This document shows, one piece after another, positions 62,253 through 64,000 of a DNA stretch of 64,000 nt. The position numbers and the translations under genes are program-made. The notes beneath the pieces are model-generated. The model made no database searches, was not told the origin of the DNA, and saw nothing but the letters and a program-made list of their open reading frames with translations. The DNA comes from Amphimedon queenslandica (Eukaryota > Porifera > Demospongiae > Haplosclerida > Niphatidae), in the NCBI RefSeq assembly GCF_000090795.2, contig NW_003546254.1, forward strand, positions 365,723 to 429,722. The letters are read 5' to 3'. The stretch's first letter is position 1; the number at the start of each line of letters is the position of its first letter.

Positions 62253-64000
62253 TTTACTGAGTAATGTACTGCTGTTAACTTTTAGTTAGTATAATTAGTT
62301 ATGGTTTTCCTTTATAAAAATTTAATTTTGATTCAAAATGATGCCCAAAAAGCGTGAAATATTGAATGTATATACATGTACATATTTAGAGCTACTGGTA
62401 GTAATTTAGTTAATCACACAAAAAAATTAAAATCTCAATAATATTGTTATTTTAGTTTTGCTTCAAATAATTATACAAATCAAGCTTTAGAACACTATTC
62501 CTTGCATGCGCCTATTTTGGAATATTGTGATTACAGTCAGTTATAGGCCATACAGATACCATTACTCCTGTATGTATAAATAGAGTTAAACTTGGTAAGT
62601 TCTGCCGCCAGTTTGTAAAGTTTTAGTTCTCTGCTTGAACATTTTCTCTTCGTATTCTGTTTGTTGTGCTAATTTCTGTACTTTGTGTGTTTTGACTGTG
62701 CTGTTTTATCATAACAGATCAATTGGCTTCCTCAAGTGTGCTACATTTCTTTATAATAGATTGTTTGGTTGTTGTTGTTGTAGTTGCTATATTTGTACTA
62801 GCAGTTGTTTTTACTCCAACTATGCACTCTTATAGATGGCTATTGTAGAATTTAGTTTAAAATATAAAGCTGACGTTGCAATGAAGTTTTAAAAATGTAA
62901 TAGTAGTCATTTATTTCCTCATATTTTTCTCTTATTCACTCTTTTCTTTCACTCATTTTCCTCCTCTCTCTCTATTACTCTCTCACTTTTTTTTGTATTT
63001 GAATGACTTAGCTAGTGCAGACATAAATTTTACCTATGTGCATGTTTATCTCAAAAATTAGTCATTTTAAAAGGTGTCAATCATATAAATAGCAAATTGA
63101 CTAAAGCAAATTTTATCAAATATCAAATATTATCATTGAACTGTCAAACTTATTTATTCTCATGTATTTTCTTTTTATCTCCAATGAGGCTGAAGATAGT
63201 ACGTTTGGAACGACAACAAGCAAGATCTTTCTCACTCTTATGACAAACAATAAACACTCACTGACTGGATCACCCTCCCAAGCACCCCTTAAACATCATC
63301 TGTTCAATTTTTTGTCTATTTTCTGGAGACCATAAAAACAAATTTCTTTACCACCAAAGGTGATCTCTCATTAAGCATTACCTGTATAAACTCATTCATT
63401 TACAGGTGGAATGGATCTCGCTTTGAAGTTTTCCAGACAATATCCTCATGACAAACAACAAAAGATCTTCACCCCATAAACATTAGAGCTAATTTCATCT
63501 TAGTGGCTGCTAATTTTCACGACTATTAGCTGTTTACAGAATGAGTGAATTCACAGGACTTTTTAAAATATTTCAAGCTATTCTAACATGAAAGGTCACA
63601 GCACTCAACAGTTTCACCACCAACAGTGAACTGTATTGTCTGAAAACCATCAGCAGGTACTAAACTAATTATTCATAATTCAATGAAGTCACCTATACCT
63701 TATTTCAAAAATCCCAATGCATTATACACCTTCTGTTAAAGCATTTCATAATGACGCCTCAAATAACTTTGCTTTTAATTCTTAATAGTTATTTTAATAT
63801 GCTGTTTAAAATAGTTTTGTAGATAAGTTTTTTGAAAAAATTAAATTTTAAAAGTCTGTAGATCTACTGCTGCACTTAAATGGGTAGTTTGCGCTGCTAA
63901 TTAAAAATAATGTGCTGTATATATGGTATACTATAGCAACAGCAGTAGTATAGTGCCAGTTAAGGTGATATCTATGTAATATGTAGCTAGACTTTTATGT
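62253..64000. other. 3' flank, no gene seen
   Basis: AT-rich with a CT-rich tract near 62930-62990. A 66-codon frame near 62635-62835 is Cys/Phe-rich with no gene-like features and no splice context. The segment 63180-63660 is less AT-rich but I could not find an exon. Confidence 0.4.

Noticed and set aside
62635-62835. Cys-rich 66-codon frame as a small secreted peptide
   Set aside because: No convincing signal peptide cleavage or conservation signal; TTGTTG simple repeats explain the Cys runs.

Overview
This window looks like part of a compact, AT-rich animal genome, most likely a demosponge such as Amphimedon (inference). The genes are metazoan or ciliate-eukaryote types: RCC1, a CLC-6 transporter, a dynein regulatory complex subunit, sorbitol dehydrogenase and a GTPase-like/ZU5 fusion protein. 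They are split by many short GT-AG introns, intergenic gaps are small, and TACATG palindromes are scattered throughout. Exon borders below were placed by eye from splice signals, reading frame and recalled family sequences; no alignment or transcript data was available. Single-exon genes are stated as such. All starts are ATG codons.

Layout, left to right. 0.4-2.2 kb, minus: PTPMT1-like phosphatase, 3' end off the window. 3.4-6.1 kb, plus: intronless methyltransferase and a two-exon Golgi-type glycosyltransferase. 6.1-8.3 kb: an A-rich array joined to a ~177-bp satellite. 8.4-10.4 kb, plus: two tandem copies of the ciliary gene CCDC153/DRC12, each behind an X-box-like motif. 10.7-17.7 kb, minus: a complete CLCN6 gene with two possible first exons, head-to-head with ALDH4A1 (18.0-22.2 kb, plus, 17 exons).

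22.5-39.5 kb, minus: five related single-pass membrane proteins that I cannot name. They share intron phases, an N-terminal Cys-containing ectodomain, a Ser/Thr-rich stalk and one transmembrane helix; four share a cytoplasmic QPL motif, and two carry YxxM tyrosine motifs. They resemble a young, diversifying receptor cluster. 39.8-45.3 kb, minus: two tandem sorbitol dehydrogenase genes. 45.4-49.5 kb, minus: RCC1, with a ~177-bp satellite block in intron 4 and a promoter carrying E2F-like and paired E-box sites.

49.8-55.4 kb, minus: a gene joining a degenerate Ras-like GTPase domain, a ZU5-like region and a helical death-like C-terminus. Its linker region holds the most unusual object here: about 22 tandem ~103-bp units, each a complete short intron, with a 3-nt potential microexon between every acceptor and the next donor. 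The splice signals are nearly constant while the three bases vary. 58.7-62.3 kb: two intronless, coiled-coil-rich genes in head-to-head orientation that look like distant paralogues. The rest is non-coding with dispersed repeats.
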